Below are positions 24,664 through 33,508 of a stretch of DNA of 64,000 bases, piece by piece. The notes below the pieces were generated by a model, which had not been told where the DNA came from, did not search any database, and was given only the letters and a program-made list of their open reading frames with translations. The DNA is taken from assembly GCF_015223105.1 (NCBI RefSeq), contig NZ_JADFTZ010000001.1, positions 496,001-560,000 of the forward strand. Reading direction: 5' to 3'. The position numbers and the translations under genes are program-made. Positions within the stretch are counted from its first letter, which is position 1. Each line of letters opens with the position of its first letter. The DNA comes from Flavobacterium proteolyticum (GTDB taxonomy: Bacteria > Bacteroidota > Bacteroidia > Flavobacteriales > Flavobacteriaceae).

Positions 24664-24791
24664 CTACACAAACCACTTTTAACATACTAAACATCTGCTA
24701 AAAACTTATTTTTCAGATAATTAAAAAGCAAAAAATATAAAATTAATTTAAACTTAACATCTTTTTATTAGAAAGAAATTTAATTTGTTTT

Positions 24792-24799
24792 TATCTTTG
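24792..24799 (+). promoter_or_regulatory. -7 promoter element of the 569-residue T9SS cargo gene
   Basis: TATCTTTG, 24 nt before the start codon. No 11-bp TAAC repeats are seen upstream, so this gene is probably not in the same regulon as the receptor. Confidence 0.6.
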
Positions 24800-24823
24800 T
24801 GTTCAATTTAAATTCATATCAAC

Positions 24824-26533
24824 ATGAAAAAACTTTACACCTTATTATTAATAGCAGTTTGTACTTTGTCATTTGGACAAGTTTTCTACTCTGAAAACAT
24901 GGGAACACCAGGTGGAACCACAGCAATTGCTGCTAATACATTCCAAAACACATCTCCAATTTTATATTCTGGAACTGCAGATGTTAGAGCATCAACAGTA
25001 TCTTCTGGATATACTGGTGCATCAGCCGGTGGTAATGTTTATTTTGCAAGCAATACAACCAACTTTTTTTTAATTGAAGGAATTAATACTTCAGCATACA
25101 ACACTGCAGATTTACAACTTAGTTTTGGACACCATAAAAACACAACTGCAGGTAATAACGAACTAATAGTTGAAGTTAGTACAAACGGTACTACTTTTAC
25201 TCCGCTTACCTACTCTAGAACAACTGGTGCCGGAACAGCAAATTGGACATTAATAACAATAACCTCTGGAATTCCAAGCACAAACAATTTAAGAATTCGT
25301 TTTACTCAATCCTCTGCAACTACACAATTTAGAATTGATGATGTGAAGCTAAATTCTGTTTCTGCTTCTTGTACTCTTTCTCTAGGAACAGCTGTAACCG
25401 CTTGCTTAGCATCTACTTCAGCTTTAGACAATTACACAGTAACTATCCCATATACTGGTGGAGCTAATGCAACTTACACTATAACAACTTCTGGAACAGT
25501 ATCAGGAGATAATCCAACATCTGTAGCTGCAGGAAATATTGTTGTCACCTTTACTGAAGGAACTGCTTATTCTGTTACTATAACAGGCGGAACTTGTAAC
25601 TTAAATGCCTCTGGAGCAAGTCCTGAATGTAAGATTCCAAATACCCTACCATTTTCAGAACCATTTAATTACACAGCAAGTTCTGCATTAAGTAGTTCCC
25701 AAAAATGGACCAATATTTCTTTAGGATCTGATGAAATTTTAGCTACAGCCTCAAATCTAACTTACACAGGTATTACCTCTACTGGCGGATCAATTACCTT
25801 CGCTGGAACTGGAAGCGACACAAAAGCTCCATTCACAACGGTTAATTCAGATGTAATTTACGCTTCTTTCTTATCTAGTGTAACTGATATTACTGGAGTT
25901 ACAGGCGTTTCATATTTTGCTATCTTATCCGACGTATCAAACTCATTCACTACTGCTAGAATTTGGATTAAAAATGACGGAACTCAGTATCAATATGGCT
26001 TAAGTCCAACTACATCTGCTGCAGACATAGTTTGGTCAACTAATCTATATAATGTTGGAACAACACAATATTTAGTTTTAAGACATAACTTTTCATCTAA
26101 CACTCTTTCATTATTTGAAAATCCAACAATTGGTGGTACTGCTAGCTCTACAGTAAATGTAACACCAACAGTTGCAATTACAAATTTCGCAGGTTTTGTA
26201 TTAAGACAAGAATCAGCTACTACAACACCAGTAATGATAATTGATGAATTAACTATTAATACAGTTCCAAACTTTACATTATCATCTTCTTCTTTTAACT
26301 CAATAGAAGGATTAAGCATGTATCCAAATCCTCTAAAAGGAAACACATTATTCATAACTTCTGCTACCAATGCTGACATGTCTGTTCAAATTTTTGATTT
26401 ATTAGGTAAAGAGGTAATAAAAACTAATGTAATCAACAATACAATAAACGTTACCAACTTACAAGCAGGTGTTTATGTAGTTAAAATTACCGAAGAAGGT
26501 AAAACCGCAACAAGAAAATTAGTTATTCAATAA
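24824..26533 (+). CDS. T9SS-secreted protein with two beta-sandwich passengers
   Basis: A 569-residue exported protein. Signal peptide about 1-19 (ending SFGQ). A first passenger (about 20-185, starting FYSENMGTPGG and ending FRIDDVKLNSV) resembles the choice-of-anchor/jelly-roll modules of secreted Bacteroidota proteins. A central Thr/Gly-rich segment with Cys pairs (about 186-275) is followed by a second sandwich (about 276-480) resembling a laminin-G-like fold. The type A sorting domain is about 492-569 (SIEGLSMYPNPLKGN ... RKLVIQ). No catalytic motif; possibly adhesion. The sorting domain is closely similar to that of the next gene. Confidence 0.85.
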   Translation: MKKLYTLLLIAVCTLSFGQVFYSENMGTPGGTTAIAANTFQNTSPILYSGTADVRASTVSSGYTGASAGGNVYFASNTTNFFLIEGINTSAYNTADLQLSFGHHKNTTAGNNELIVEVSTNGTTFTPLTYSRTTGAGTANWTLITITSGIPSTNNLRIRFTQSSATTQFRIDDVKLNSVSASCTLSLGTAVTACLASTSALDNYTVTIPYTGGANATYTITTSGTVSGDNPTSVAAGNIVVTFTEGTAYSVTITGGTCNLNASGASPECKIPNTLPFSEPFNYTASSALSSSQKWTNISLGSDEILATASNLTYTGITSTGGSITFAGTGSDTKAPFTTVNSDVIYASFLSSVTDITGVTGVSYFAILSDVSNSFTTARIWIKNDGTQYQYGLSPTTSAADIVWSTNLYNVGTTQYLVLRHNFSSNTLSLFENPTIGGTASSTVNVTPTVAITNFAGFVLRQESATTTPVMIIDELTINTVPNFTLSSSSFNSIEGLSMYPNPLKGNTLFITSATNADMSVQIFDLLGKEVIKTNVINNTINVTNLQAGVYVVKITEEGKTATRKLVIQ

Positions 26534-26553
26534 TTAGTTTTAATACCATAATT

Positions 26554-26587
26554 AAAAGCGCCAATAATGTTGGCGCTTTTTTTATTT
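26554..26587 (+). terminator. Terminator after the 569-residue T9SS cargo gene
   Basis: AAAAGCGCCAA, short loop, TTGGCGCTTTT and further T residues. Confidence 0.85.
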
Positions 26588-26628
26588 AAAAAAACTGAAA
26601 ATTAAGCTATTAATTAAAAAATAGTCTA

Positions 26629-26636
26629 TAAATTTG
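26629..26636 (+). promoter_or_regulatory. -7 promoter element of the 561-residue T9SS cargo gene
   Basis: TAAATTTG followed by CCACCCC, 26 nt before the start codon. Confidence 0.6.
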
Positions 26637-26661
26637 CCACCCCAATTAAAAATTTTCACAA

Positions 26662-28347
26662 ATGAAAAAACTTTACATTTTATTTTTATTAACCTTCTCA
26701 TTATTAACTTTTTCTCAAGGTTCTATAAACTTTGACGACACGGCTAAATGGTCAGCAACTACTCCTGATAGTTATGGAAATCATACTTATACAGATGGTA
26801 TATTCACAATGTCTGGAACTGACGTACTTAGAAATAGCACGGCACTTCAAGATGCTGTAGCAGGTGCATTAGGAACATACTCTGTTAGACTTAGAAATAA
26901 TGCAACAACCAATATCATTATGACAATTGCTTCAGGCGGAGTGGGAACATTCAGTTTTCAAGCAAGAAGATGGGACGGTACACCAGCAACTGATTTTACT
27001 GTAGAATATTCGACCGACAATGGTACAAGTTGGACTTTTTCATCAACAATTAACGCAACTGTCACAACAGATTCCAATTGGAAAACAATCAATGGTACTA
27101 TTAATAGCCCAAATGCAAATATTCAAATCAGAGTAAAATCAAATTCTGTTAATGAAAGACTAATGGTTGATGATTTTTCTTGGACAGCTTCAAGTTCTGC
27201 TCCAAGTATTATCATAACATCACCATCAAATGGAACTTCATACAATCCAACTATCAATAGTGTTAACATTGGATTATCAATAGCAAATTTCAATGTTGCA
27301 AACGGAACAGGCGATGGACACATTAGATACTCTGTTAATGGAGGCGCTGGAGTAATGAAATATGATACAACCCCTATTTCACTAACAAGCTTAACACCGG
27401 GAGCATATTCTGTTTTTGTTGAATTAGTAAATAATTCAAATAACCCTATTTCTCCAGCTAAAAATGCTACTGTAACTTTCAACATTGACTCTTATGTTGT
27501 TGTTCCAAATATTGCAGCTGTTAGAAATCATGTTATTGCTAATGGCGCTGGAAAATATTACCATATAACTGGGCAAGCAATAGTAACTTACGCTAGAACA
27601 ACTAGAAATCAAAAATATGTTCAAGATAGCTCTGCTGCTATTTTGATTGACGACAATACAACTGTTATTACAAATCCATTTGTAATCGGAGATGGAATGA
27701 CAGGATTAAAAGGTCAAACATCACTATTCAATGGAACACTACAATTATTACCTTTAGAGAATATTTCAGTTTCATCAACAGGTAATGTAATTACTCCGGA
27801 GGTTGTAACAATAGCTGCAATAACAGGAAACATTGAGGCATACGAAAGTGAATTAGTAAGATTAAATGCTGTTACCTTCTTAGAAGGAAATGGATCAAAC
27901 ACATTTATAAATCCACCTGCTACTAATTATAACTTATCAGATGGAACTAATACAATTACTTTTAGAACAGCATTTGTTGAATCTGACTACATCGGACAAT
28001 TAGTGCCTTCTGGATCTAGAAATCTTTCGGTTTTAGTAACAGACTTCGCTGGAACACCTCAAGTTACAGCACGTTCAATCGCAGATACGAATTTATCAGT
28101 AAGAGGTTTTGACGCAATCGATGGTTTAAAAATGTATCCAAACCCATTAAAAGGAAATACATTATACCTAACTTCAACTGCTAATGCTGAGATGTCAGTT
28201 CAAATTTTTGACATAGTTGGAAAAGAAGTTGTAAAATCAAACGTAATGAATAACACTGTAAATATTTCTGGTTTAAACGCTGGAGTTTACATTGTGAAAG
28301 TTACAGAAGAAGGTAAAACGGCTACAAGAAAATTAGTTATTCAATAA
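26662..28347 (+). CDS. T9SS-secreted protein with OB-fold-like (DUF5689-like) domain
   Basis: A 561-residue exported protein. Signal peptide about 1-19 (ending TFSQ). The N-terminal sandwich (about 20-175) ends in MVDDFSWTAS. An Ig-like module (about 180-275) holds ITSPSNGTSYNPT. The third region (about 280-475) contains YHITGQAIVTYAR, KYVQDSSAAILIDD and LVRLNAVTFLEG, the pattern of secreted OB-fold domains near DUF5689. A type A sorting domain ends the protein (GLKMYPNPLKGN ... RKLVIQ). The domain mix resembles surface proteins near secreted nucleases, but no nuclease is present. Function unknown. Confidence 0.85.
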   Translation: MKKLYILFLLTFSLLTFSQGSINFDDTAKWSATTPDSYGNHTYTDGIFTMSGTDVLRNSTALQDAVAGALGTYSVRLRNNATTNIIMTIASGGVGTFSFQARRWDGTPATDFTVEYSTDNGTSWTFSSTINATVTTDSNWKTINGTINSPNANIQIRVKSNSVNERLMVDDFSWTASSSAPSIIITSPSNGTSYNPTINSVNIGLSIANFNVANGTGDGHIRYSVNGGAGVMKYDTTPISLTSLTPGAYSVFVELVNNSNNPISPAKNATVTFNIDSYVVVPNIAAVRNHVIANGAGKYYHITGQAIVTYARTTRNQKYVQDSSAAILIDDNTTVITNPFVIGDGMTGLKGQTSLFNGTLQLLPLENISVSSTGNVITPEVVTIAAITGNIEAYESELVRLNAVTFLEGNGSNTFINPPATNYNLSDGTNTITFRTAFVESDYIGQLVPSGSRNLSVLVTDFAGTPQVTARSIADTNLSVRGFDAIDGLKMYPNPLKGNTLYLTSTANAEMSVQIFDIVGKEVVKSNVMNNTVNISGLNAGVYIVKVTEEGKTATRKLVIQ

Positions 28348-28367
28348 TTAATTTTAATAACATATTG

Positions 28368-28398
28368 AAAAGCATCAACGAAAGTTGGTGCTTTTTTA
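28368..28398 (+). terminator. Terminator after the 561-residue T9SS cargo gene
   Basis: AAAAGCATCAAC, GAAA tetraloop, GTTGGTGCTTTTTT. Confidence 0.88.
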
Positions 28399-28418
28399 GT
28401 TATGACAAATTTGTTTCC

Positions 28419-28426
28419 TATTTTTG
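28419..28426 (+). promoter_or_regulatory. -7 promoter element of the LuxE-like gene
   Basis: TATTTTTG followed by CACC and then ATG. The G ends only 4 nt before the start codon, implying a leaderless or near-leaderless transcript. Confidence 0.6.
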
Positions 28427-28430
28427 CACC

Positions 28431-29411
28431 ATGATTTCACAAGAAGATATTTTCCAAATTGGCTCTAAAAAAGAATTTGAAAAAATTACTTTAAAGGTAT
28501 TTCGTCATCAGTACGATAACAATTTGGTGTACCAACAATTTTGCAACTTCTTGAAGAAAGACAAAACCAATGTGAAATCCTTAACAGAAATTCCATTTTT
28601 ACCCATTCAGTTTTTTAAAAGTCATAATGTGTTAAGTTCGTCTGAAACTATTCAGCAAACATTTACCAGTAGCGGAACAACTGGAATGCAAACTAGTAAA
28701 CACTTAGTTACCGATGTAAGTTGGTACGAAATGAGTTACCGTTTAGGATTTTCAGAATTCTACGGAAATATTGAAGATTATTACGTTTTAGCATTACTTC
28801 CATCCTATTTAGAGCGCGAAGGTTCATCGTTAATATATATGGTAGAAGATTTAATCCAAAGCAGTAATCATGAAGATTCTGGATTTTATTTGAACAACTA
28901 CGACGAATTGATTTCTAAATTGATTGAGTTGGATAATTCAGGTCAAAATGTGATTTTAATTGGAGTTACTTATGCTTTATTGGATTTGATTGAGAAGCAA
29001 AAATTCCAATTAAAAAATACTATTATCATGGAAACGGGTGGTATGAAAGGCAAACGAAAAGAAATGATTCGCGAAGAACTCCACTCCATTTTATGCAACG
29101 GATTCGGTGTTTCTAAAATTCATTCTGAATATGGCATGACTGAATTACTTTCGCAAGCGTATTCTCTTGGTGATGGCATTTTCGAATGTCCACCATGGAT
29201 GCAAATTTTAGTTCGCGATACAGAAGATGCATTAACTTATGTTTCCGAAGGAAAAACGGGTGGGATTAACGTGATTGATTTAGCAAATATCAATTCATGT
29301 TCGTTTATTGCTACGCAAGATTTGGGAAAAAAATATCCCAACCATTCTTTCGAAGTGTTGGGACGTTTTGATAATTCCGATATTCGTGGTTGCAACCTGA
29401 TGGTTATTTAA
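28431..29411 (+). CDS. LuxE-like acyl-protein synthetase / adenylate-forming enzyme
   Basis: A 326-residue protein of the LuxE/acyl-protein synthetase type, which activates an acyl or carboxylic acid with ATP and can form an acyl-enzyme. Landmarks are [14 protein letters not shown] near 45, the phosphate-binding [15 protein letters not shown] near 77, [45 protein letters not shown] and the closing [14 protein letters not shown]. There is no lux gene nearby, so bioluminescence is not implied; in flavobacteria this gene is usually solitary. I use ATG 28431 because the promoter lies directly before it. The 3' end overlaps tyrS by 8 bp. Confidence 0.82.
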   Translation: MISQEDIFQIGSKKEFEKITLKVFRHQYDNNLVYQQFCNFLKKDKTNVKSLTEIPFLPIQFFKSHNVLSSSETIQQTFTSSGTTGMQTSKHLVTDVSWYEMSYRLGFSEFYGNIEDYYVLALLPSYLEREGSSLIYMVEDLIQSSNHEDSGFYLNNYDELISKLIELDNSGQNVILIGVTYALLDLIEKQKFQLKNTIIMETGGMKGKRKEMIREELHSILCNGFGVSKIHSEYGMTELLSQAYSLGDGIFECPPWMQILVRDTEDALTYVSEGKTGGINVIDLANINSCSFIATQDLGKKYPNHSFEVLGRFDNSDIRGCNLMVI

Positions 29412-30693
29412 CCTTAATTACATAATAATTTTTCTTTCCTTTTTGTAACAACAAGAATTGATTGTTGATTAAATCTTCTTTCGTAATGATTTTATCTTCC
29501 CCAACTTTTTCTTTATTTAAGGAAATTGAGTTTTGTTTCAATTCTCTACGCGCATCACTATTAGAAGCTAAGAAATTGGTTTTAGCAGCTAATGCAGCGA
29601 TCATATCCAAACCTGCATTCAAATCTTCCATTGAAATTTCAGCTTGAGGAACACCATCAAAAACTTCTAAAAACGTTTTCTCATCTAACTTTTTCAATTC
29701 ATCCATCGTTGGACTAAAAAACGCATTTGAAGCTGCGATTGCATTTTCTAAATCTGCTTGCGAATGAACCATTACAGTAATTTCCTCTGCTAAACGTTTT
29801 TGTAACGCTCTTAAATGAGGTGCTTCGTTGTGTTCTGCAATTAATTTTTCAATCGTTTCTTTATCTAAGAACGTGAAAATCTTAATGTATTTTTCAGCAT
29901 CAACATCCGAAGTATTTAACCAGTATTGGTAAAATTTGTAAGGAGAAGTTCTTTCTGCATCTAACCAAATATTTCCACCTTCTGATTTTCCAAATTTTGT
30001 CCCATCTGCTTTTGTAATCAACGGACAAGTTAACGCATACGCTTTCCCAGATTCAATTCTACGAACTAATTCTGTTCCTGTTGTGATATTTCCCCATTGG
30101 TCACTTCCACCCATTTGTAGCGTACATTTTTTTGCACGGTATAAATGTAAAAAGTCGTAACCTTGAACTAATTGGTAAGTAAATTCCGTAAACGACATTC
30201 CTTCTGAAGTTTCTCCAGACAAACGTTTTTTAACTGAATCTTTCGCCATCATATAATTCACGGTAATGTGTTTTCCCACATCACGAATGAATCCTAGGAA
30301 AGAAAATTCTTTCATCCAATCGTAGTTGTTTACTAATTCTGCAGCATTAGGTTCCGCAGAAGTAAAATCTAAAAAACGAGCCAATTGCCCTTTAATCGCT
30401 TCTTGATTATGACGCAAAGTAGCTTCGTCTAGCAAATTTCTTTCGTTAGATTTTCCTGATGGGTCACCAATCATTCCGGTTGCTCCACCTACAAGCGCTA
30501 ATGGTTTATGACCACTCAATTGGAAATGCTTCAACAACATCACTCCAACTAAATGTCCTATATGCAATGAATCGGCGGTTGGATCAATCCCCACATACGC
30601 CACACGCATCTGCTCCATCAAATGTTCTTCGGTGCCTGGCATTACGTCGTGGAGCATTCCTCTCCAAGTCACTTCTTCAATAAAATTTTTCAT
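29404..30693 (-). CDS. tyrS: Tyrosyl-tRNA synthetase
   Basis: Class I aminoacyl-tRNA synthetase charging tRNA-Tyr, 429 residues. HIGH at 44-47 ([10 protein letters not shown]), the Tyr-binding [10 protein letters not shown] region near 195 and KFGKS near 231 are all present. The C-terminal S4-like RNA-binding domain is about 360-429 ([13 protein letters not shown] ... [12 protein letters not shown]). Its promoter is on the opposite side of the repeat array at 30727-30762. Confidence 0.97.
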   Translation of the reverse strand: MKNFIEEVTWRGMLHDVMPGTEEHLMEQMRVAYVGIDPTADSLHIGHLVGVMLLKHFQLSGHKPLALVGGATGMIGDPSGKSNERNLLDEATLRHNQEAIKGQLARFLDFTSAEPNAAELVNNYDWMKEFSFLGFIRDVGKHITVNYMMAKDSVKKRLSGETSEGMSFTEFTYQLVQGYDFLHLYRAKKCTLQMGGSDQWGNITTGTELVRRIESGKAYALTCPLITKADGTKFGKSEGGNIWLDAERTSPYKFYQYWLNTSDVDAEKYIKIFTFLDKETIEKLIAEHNEAPHLRALQKRLAEEITVMVHSQADLENAIAASNAFFSPTMDELKKLDEKTFLEVFDGVPQAEISMEDLNAGLDMIAALAAKTNFLASNSDARRELKQNSISLNKEKVGEDKIITKEDLINNQFLLLQKGKKNYYVIKVK

Positions 30694-30712
30694 GATTCTT
30701 AAATAATTTGAG

Positions 30713-30720
30713 CAAAGATA
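30713..30720 (-). promoter_or_regulatory. -7 promoter element of tyrS
   Basis: TATCTTTG then CTC on the minus strand, 19 nt before the start codon. A GTTTAAA repeat array begins 7 nt upstream. Confidence 0.65.
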
Positions 30721-30726
30721 GTTTTT

Positions 30727-30762
30727 AGTTTAAAAGTTTAAAAGTTTGAAGGTTTAAAAGTT
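30727..30762. repeat. GTTTAAA-type short tandem array
   Basis: About four units of AGTTTAAA with a 9-10 nt period, lying between the divergent tyrS and SDR genes and directly upstream of the tyrS -7 box, like the array near mrp (10612-10650). Confidence 0.65.
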
Positions 30763-30796
30763 AGTCCATCTTTAAAAGAATTGTTATTTTTACATC

Positions 30797-31807
30797 ATGA
30801 TTTTAGTCACAGGAGCAACAGGTTTAGTAGGTTCGCATTTATTAGTGCAACTTCTTCAAGAAAATGAGGAAGTCAAAGCGTTATTTCGTTCCGAAAAACA
30901 AATTGAAAAAGTAAAAAATGTTTTTGCTTATTATAATCAAACTAGGCTTTTTGATAAAATCAATTGGGTAAAAGGCGATATTACTGATATTCCGTCCTTA
31001 GAAATTGCTTTTGAAAATATCACTCATGTTTATCATTGTGCTGCTTTGATTTCGTTTGACCCAAATGACGAAGACGAACTTCGAAAAATCAATATTGAAG
31101 GAACAGCTAATGTGGTAAATTGTTGTATTGATTTTGGCATCAAAAAACTTTGTCACGTAAGTTCAATTGCAGCTTTAGGAAACCCAAAAGAACACGAAGC
31201 TACTATCACAGAAGAAACCGAATGGAATCCAGAAGAATTACACAGTGATTATGCGATTACAAAATACGGCGCTGAAATGGAAGTTTGGCGTGGACATCAA
31301 GAAGGCTTAGAAGTCGTAATTGTAAATCCAGGAGTTATTTTTGGTTACGGCTTTCCGAAAAAAGGAAGCGATGTGATAATTCAATCCGTTAAAAAAGGAT
31401 TATCATTTTATACCAAAGGTAACATTGGAATTGTTGCTGTTGAAGATGTAACAAAATACATGATTCAACTTATGAAAAGTTCAATAAATGGCGAACGCTA
31501 TACTTTAGTTGGTGAAAATATTTCGACAAAAGCATTGCTTGACTTTATTGCAGCAGAATTGAAAGTAAAAAAACCATACATTGAAGCAACAAAATGGATG
31601 ACATCTATTGCTTGGCGAATGGATTGGTTGATTTCAAAATTAGTAAATCGAAAAAGAAAACTAGCTAGAAGTATTGCAACTTCATCACATGCTACAATCA
31701 CTTTTGACACATCAAAAATTGAATCGGAATTGAATATTATTTTTCAAAAAAAAGAAACGTATCTAAGGACTATTCTACAGGAACGTAAATTTGTTTCTCA
31801 CCATTAG
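30797..31807 (+). CDS. Extended SDR NAD-dependent epimerase/dehydratase
   Basis: A 336-residue Rossmann enzyme. NAD(P)-binding VTGATGLVGSHL (TGxxGxxG) is at the N-terminus. The catalytic Ser lies in CHVSSIAALG near 127 and the YxxxK pair in DYAITKYGAE near 157; VNPGVIFGYG follows. This is the 3-beta-HSD/dihydroflavonol reductase-like branch, acting on an unknown substrate. The leader is very short. The C-terminal 38 bp overlap the convergent DUF4296 lipoprotein gene. Confidence 0.88.
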   Translation: MILVTGATGLVGSHLLVQLLQENEEVKALFRSEKQIEKVKNVFAYYNQTRLFDKINWVKGDITDIPSLEIAFENITHVYHCAALISFDPNDEDELRKINIEGTANVVNCCIDFGIKKLCHVSSIAALGNPKEHEATITEETEWNPEELHSDYAITKYGAEMEVWRGHQEGLEVVIVNPGVIFGYGFPKKGSDVIIQSVKKGLSFYTKGNIGIVAVEDVTKYMIQLMKSSINGERYTLVGENISTKALLDFIAAELKVKKPYIEATKWMTSIAWRMDWLISKLVNRKRKLARSIATSSHATITFDTSKIESELNIIFQKKETYLRTILQERKFVSHH

Positions 31808-32162
31808 TATTATTTGCTTTATTAGAAGAATCTTGTTTTCCTCTATTTTTTTCTTGTTCTAATCTTTCGATTACTTTTTTATAAATTTTTTTATACTTTC
31901 GAGCATTTGCTGCATAATATCTCTGGTTTTGTCGATAGGTAACACTATCTATTTTATATTTATCTAAAATATATTTGTCCATTTCAATATTATATTCAGT
32001 AAACTTGTAAGGCATAGAGCCGTCTGCAGCTTGAAGTATTGAAATATCAAAAATAATATCTACCATAACTTCCTCATCCAACAAATTATCAGGCGTAGGT
32101 GCAGGATTCTTAGAACAAGAAGCAACAAATAAAGCAACAAATAAAATTAGCAACTGTTTCAT
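31770..32162 (-). CDS. DUF4296 lipoprotein
   Basis: A 130-residue lipoprotein with lipobox FVASC (Cys near residue 16). The DUF4296 core is seen as LLDEEVMVDIIFDISILQAAD near 28 and YKIDSVTYRQNQRYYAANARKY near 68, followed by a basic, low-complexity tail. Function unknown; the family is confined to Bacteroidota. It overlaps the pyrC stop by one base, making it the last gene of the GT2-pyrC-DUF4296 operon, an order that recurs in flavobacteria. Confidence 0.85.
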   Translation of the reverse strand: MKQLLILFVALFVASCSKNPAPTPDNLLDEEVMVDIIFDISILQAADGSMPYKFTEYNIEMDKYILDKYKIDSVTYRQNQRYYAANARKYKKIYKKVIERLEQEKNRGKQDSSNKANNTNGEKQIYVPVE

Positions 32163-33508
32163 TATATTTCTCTTTCAAATAATAATCGTTGGCCTACTTT
32201 TAAATCTTTCACTTTACCATTGTGATAAACTAATTTTCCGTTAACAAAAGTATGCGTTACTCTAGATTTGAAGTTATATCCTTCAAAAGGCGACCAACCA
32301 CATTTATATAAAATATTTTCTTTTTTTACATTCCAAGGCAAATAAGCATTTACGATAGCAATATCAGCATAATATCCTTCCTTAATAAATCCTCTTTTCT
32401 CGATTTTGAAAATCTTTGCCGGATTGTGACACATTTTTTCAACAATCTTTTCTACCGAAATTTTTCCTTGATGATGCGCTTCAAACATAGCTACAACAGC
32501 ATGCTGAACTAATGGTCCACCAGAAGGACATGTCATGTAGGGATTGATTTTTTCTTCTAAAGTATGTGGAGCATGATCAGTTGCAATCACATCAATTCTG
32601 TCATCTAATAACGCTTTCCATAACGCGTCTTTATCTTCTTGTGTTTTTACAGCTGGATTCCATTTGATTAATGACCCTTTCGTTTCATAATCAGCATCGG
32701 TAAACCATAAATGATGTACACAAACTTCGGCAGTAATTTGTTTTTGCTCTAACGGAATTTTATTGGTAAACAATTCCATTTCTTTTGCAGTTGACAAGTG
32801 AAACACATGCAAACGCGCACCTGTTTTCTTTGCTAATTCAATCGCTTTAGAAGAAGACAAATAACAAGCTTCTGCGCTTCTTATTAAGTGATGGTATTTC
32901 ATCGGAATATCATCTCCGAATTCCTCTCTATATTTTTGAGTATTGGCTTTAATTGTAGCTTCATCTTCACAATGAACCGCAATTAACATTTTTGTTGAAG
33001 AGAAAATCTTTTCTAAAACTTCAGGATTATCTACCAACATATTTCCTGTTGAAGAACCTAAAAACAATTTAATTCCAGCAACATTTCTTGGATTTGTTTT
33101 TAAAACTTCCTCTAAGTTATCATTGGTTCCTCCCATCATAAACGAATAATTCGCATACGATTTTTGAGAAGCAATTTGATATTTATCTTCTAAAAGTTCT
33201 TGAGTAACAGCATTTGGAACTGTATTTGGTTGTTCTATAAACGAAGTTATTCCGCCAGCAACCGCCGCTCTACTTTCCGTTTCGATGTTTCCTTTATGCG
33301 TAAGCCCTGGCTCTCTAAAATGCACTTGATCGTCAATTGCTCCAGGCATTACATAACTTCCTTCCGCATCAATAATAACACAATCCGACGATTTTGGGCT
33401 TATTTTTTCGGCAATCTCTTTAATGAATTCATTCTCAATTAAAATATCACCTTCAAAAATAGCTCCTTCATTAACAATTTTGGCATTTCGAATTAAAACA
33501 GTACTCAT
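32162..33508 (-). CDS. pyrC: Dihydroorotase
   Basis: Amidohydrolase of 448 residues that closes N-carbamoyl-aspartate to dihydroorotate in pyrimidine synthesis. The expected DxHxH metal motif reads DDQVHFREPG, so the first metal His is Gln. The carboxylated Lys is in GIKLFLGSS near 145, metal His residues in AVHCEDE and VFHLST, and the catalytic Asp in ATDHAPH near 300. The Gln appears typical of the Bacteroidota class I enzymes I remember, so I keep the dihydroorotase call. It has 1-nt overlaps with the genes on both sides. Confidence 0.87.
   Translation of the reverse strand: MSTVLIRNAKIVNEGAIFEGDILIENEFIKEIAEKISPKSSDCVIIDAEGSYVMPGAIDDQVHFREPGLTHKGNIETESRAAVAGGITSFIEQPNTVPNAVTQELLEDKYQIASQKSYANYSFMMGGTNDNLEEVLKTNPRNVAGIKLFLGSSTGNMLVDNPEVLEKIFSSTKMLIAVHCEDEATIKANTQKYREEFGDDIPMKYHHLIRSAEACYLSSSKAIELAKKTGARLHVFHLSTAKEMELFTNKIPLEQKQITAEVCVHHLWFTDADYETKGSLIKWNPAVKTQEDKDALWKALLDDRIDVIATDHAPHTLEEKINPYMTCPSGGPLVQHAVVAMFEAHHQGKISVEKIVEKMCHNPAKIFKIEKRGFIKEGYYADIAIVNAYLPWNVKKENILYKCGWSPFEGYNFKSRVTHTFVNGKLVYHNGKVKDLKVGQRLLFEREI

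Noticed and set aside
24680..24710. TAAC/TAAA words upstream of the 569-residue T9SS cargo gene as another Pho box
   Set aside because: Only two units share 11-bp spacing and they lie about 90 nt from the -7 box, unlike the two accepted arrays.
25990..27902. Several minus-strand open frames opposite the T9SS cargo genes
   Set aside because: They are shadows of Ser/Thr-rich coding sequence and show no recognisable domain or start context.
28365..28430. N-terminal extension of the LuxE-like protein
   Set aside because: The extension would translate a terminator hairpin and the promoter of the gene itself.
28431..29411. Bioluminescence locus on the basis of the LuxE-like protein
   Set aside because: No luxA, luxB, luxC or luxD is nearby, and such solitary genes are common in non-luminous flavobacteria.
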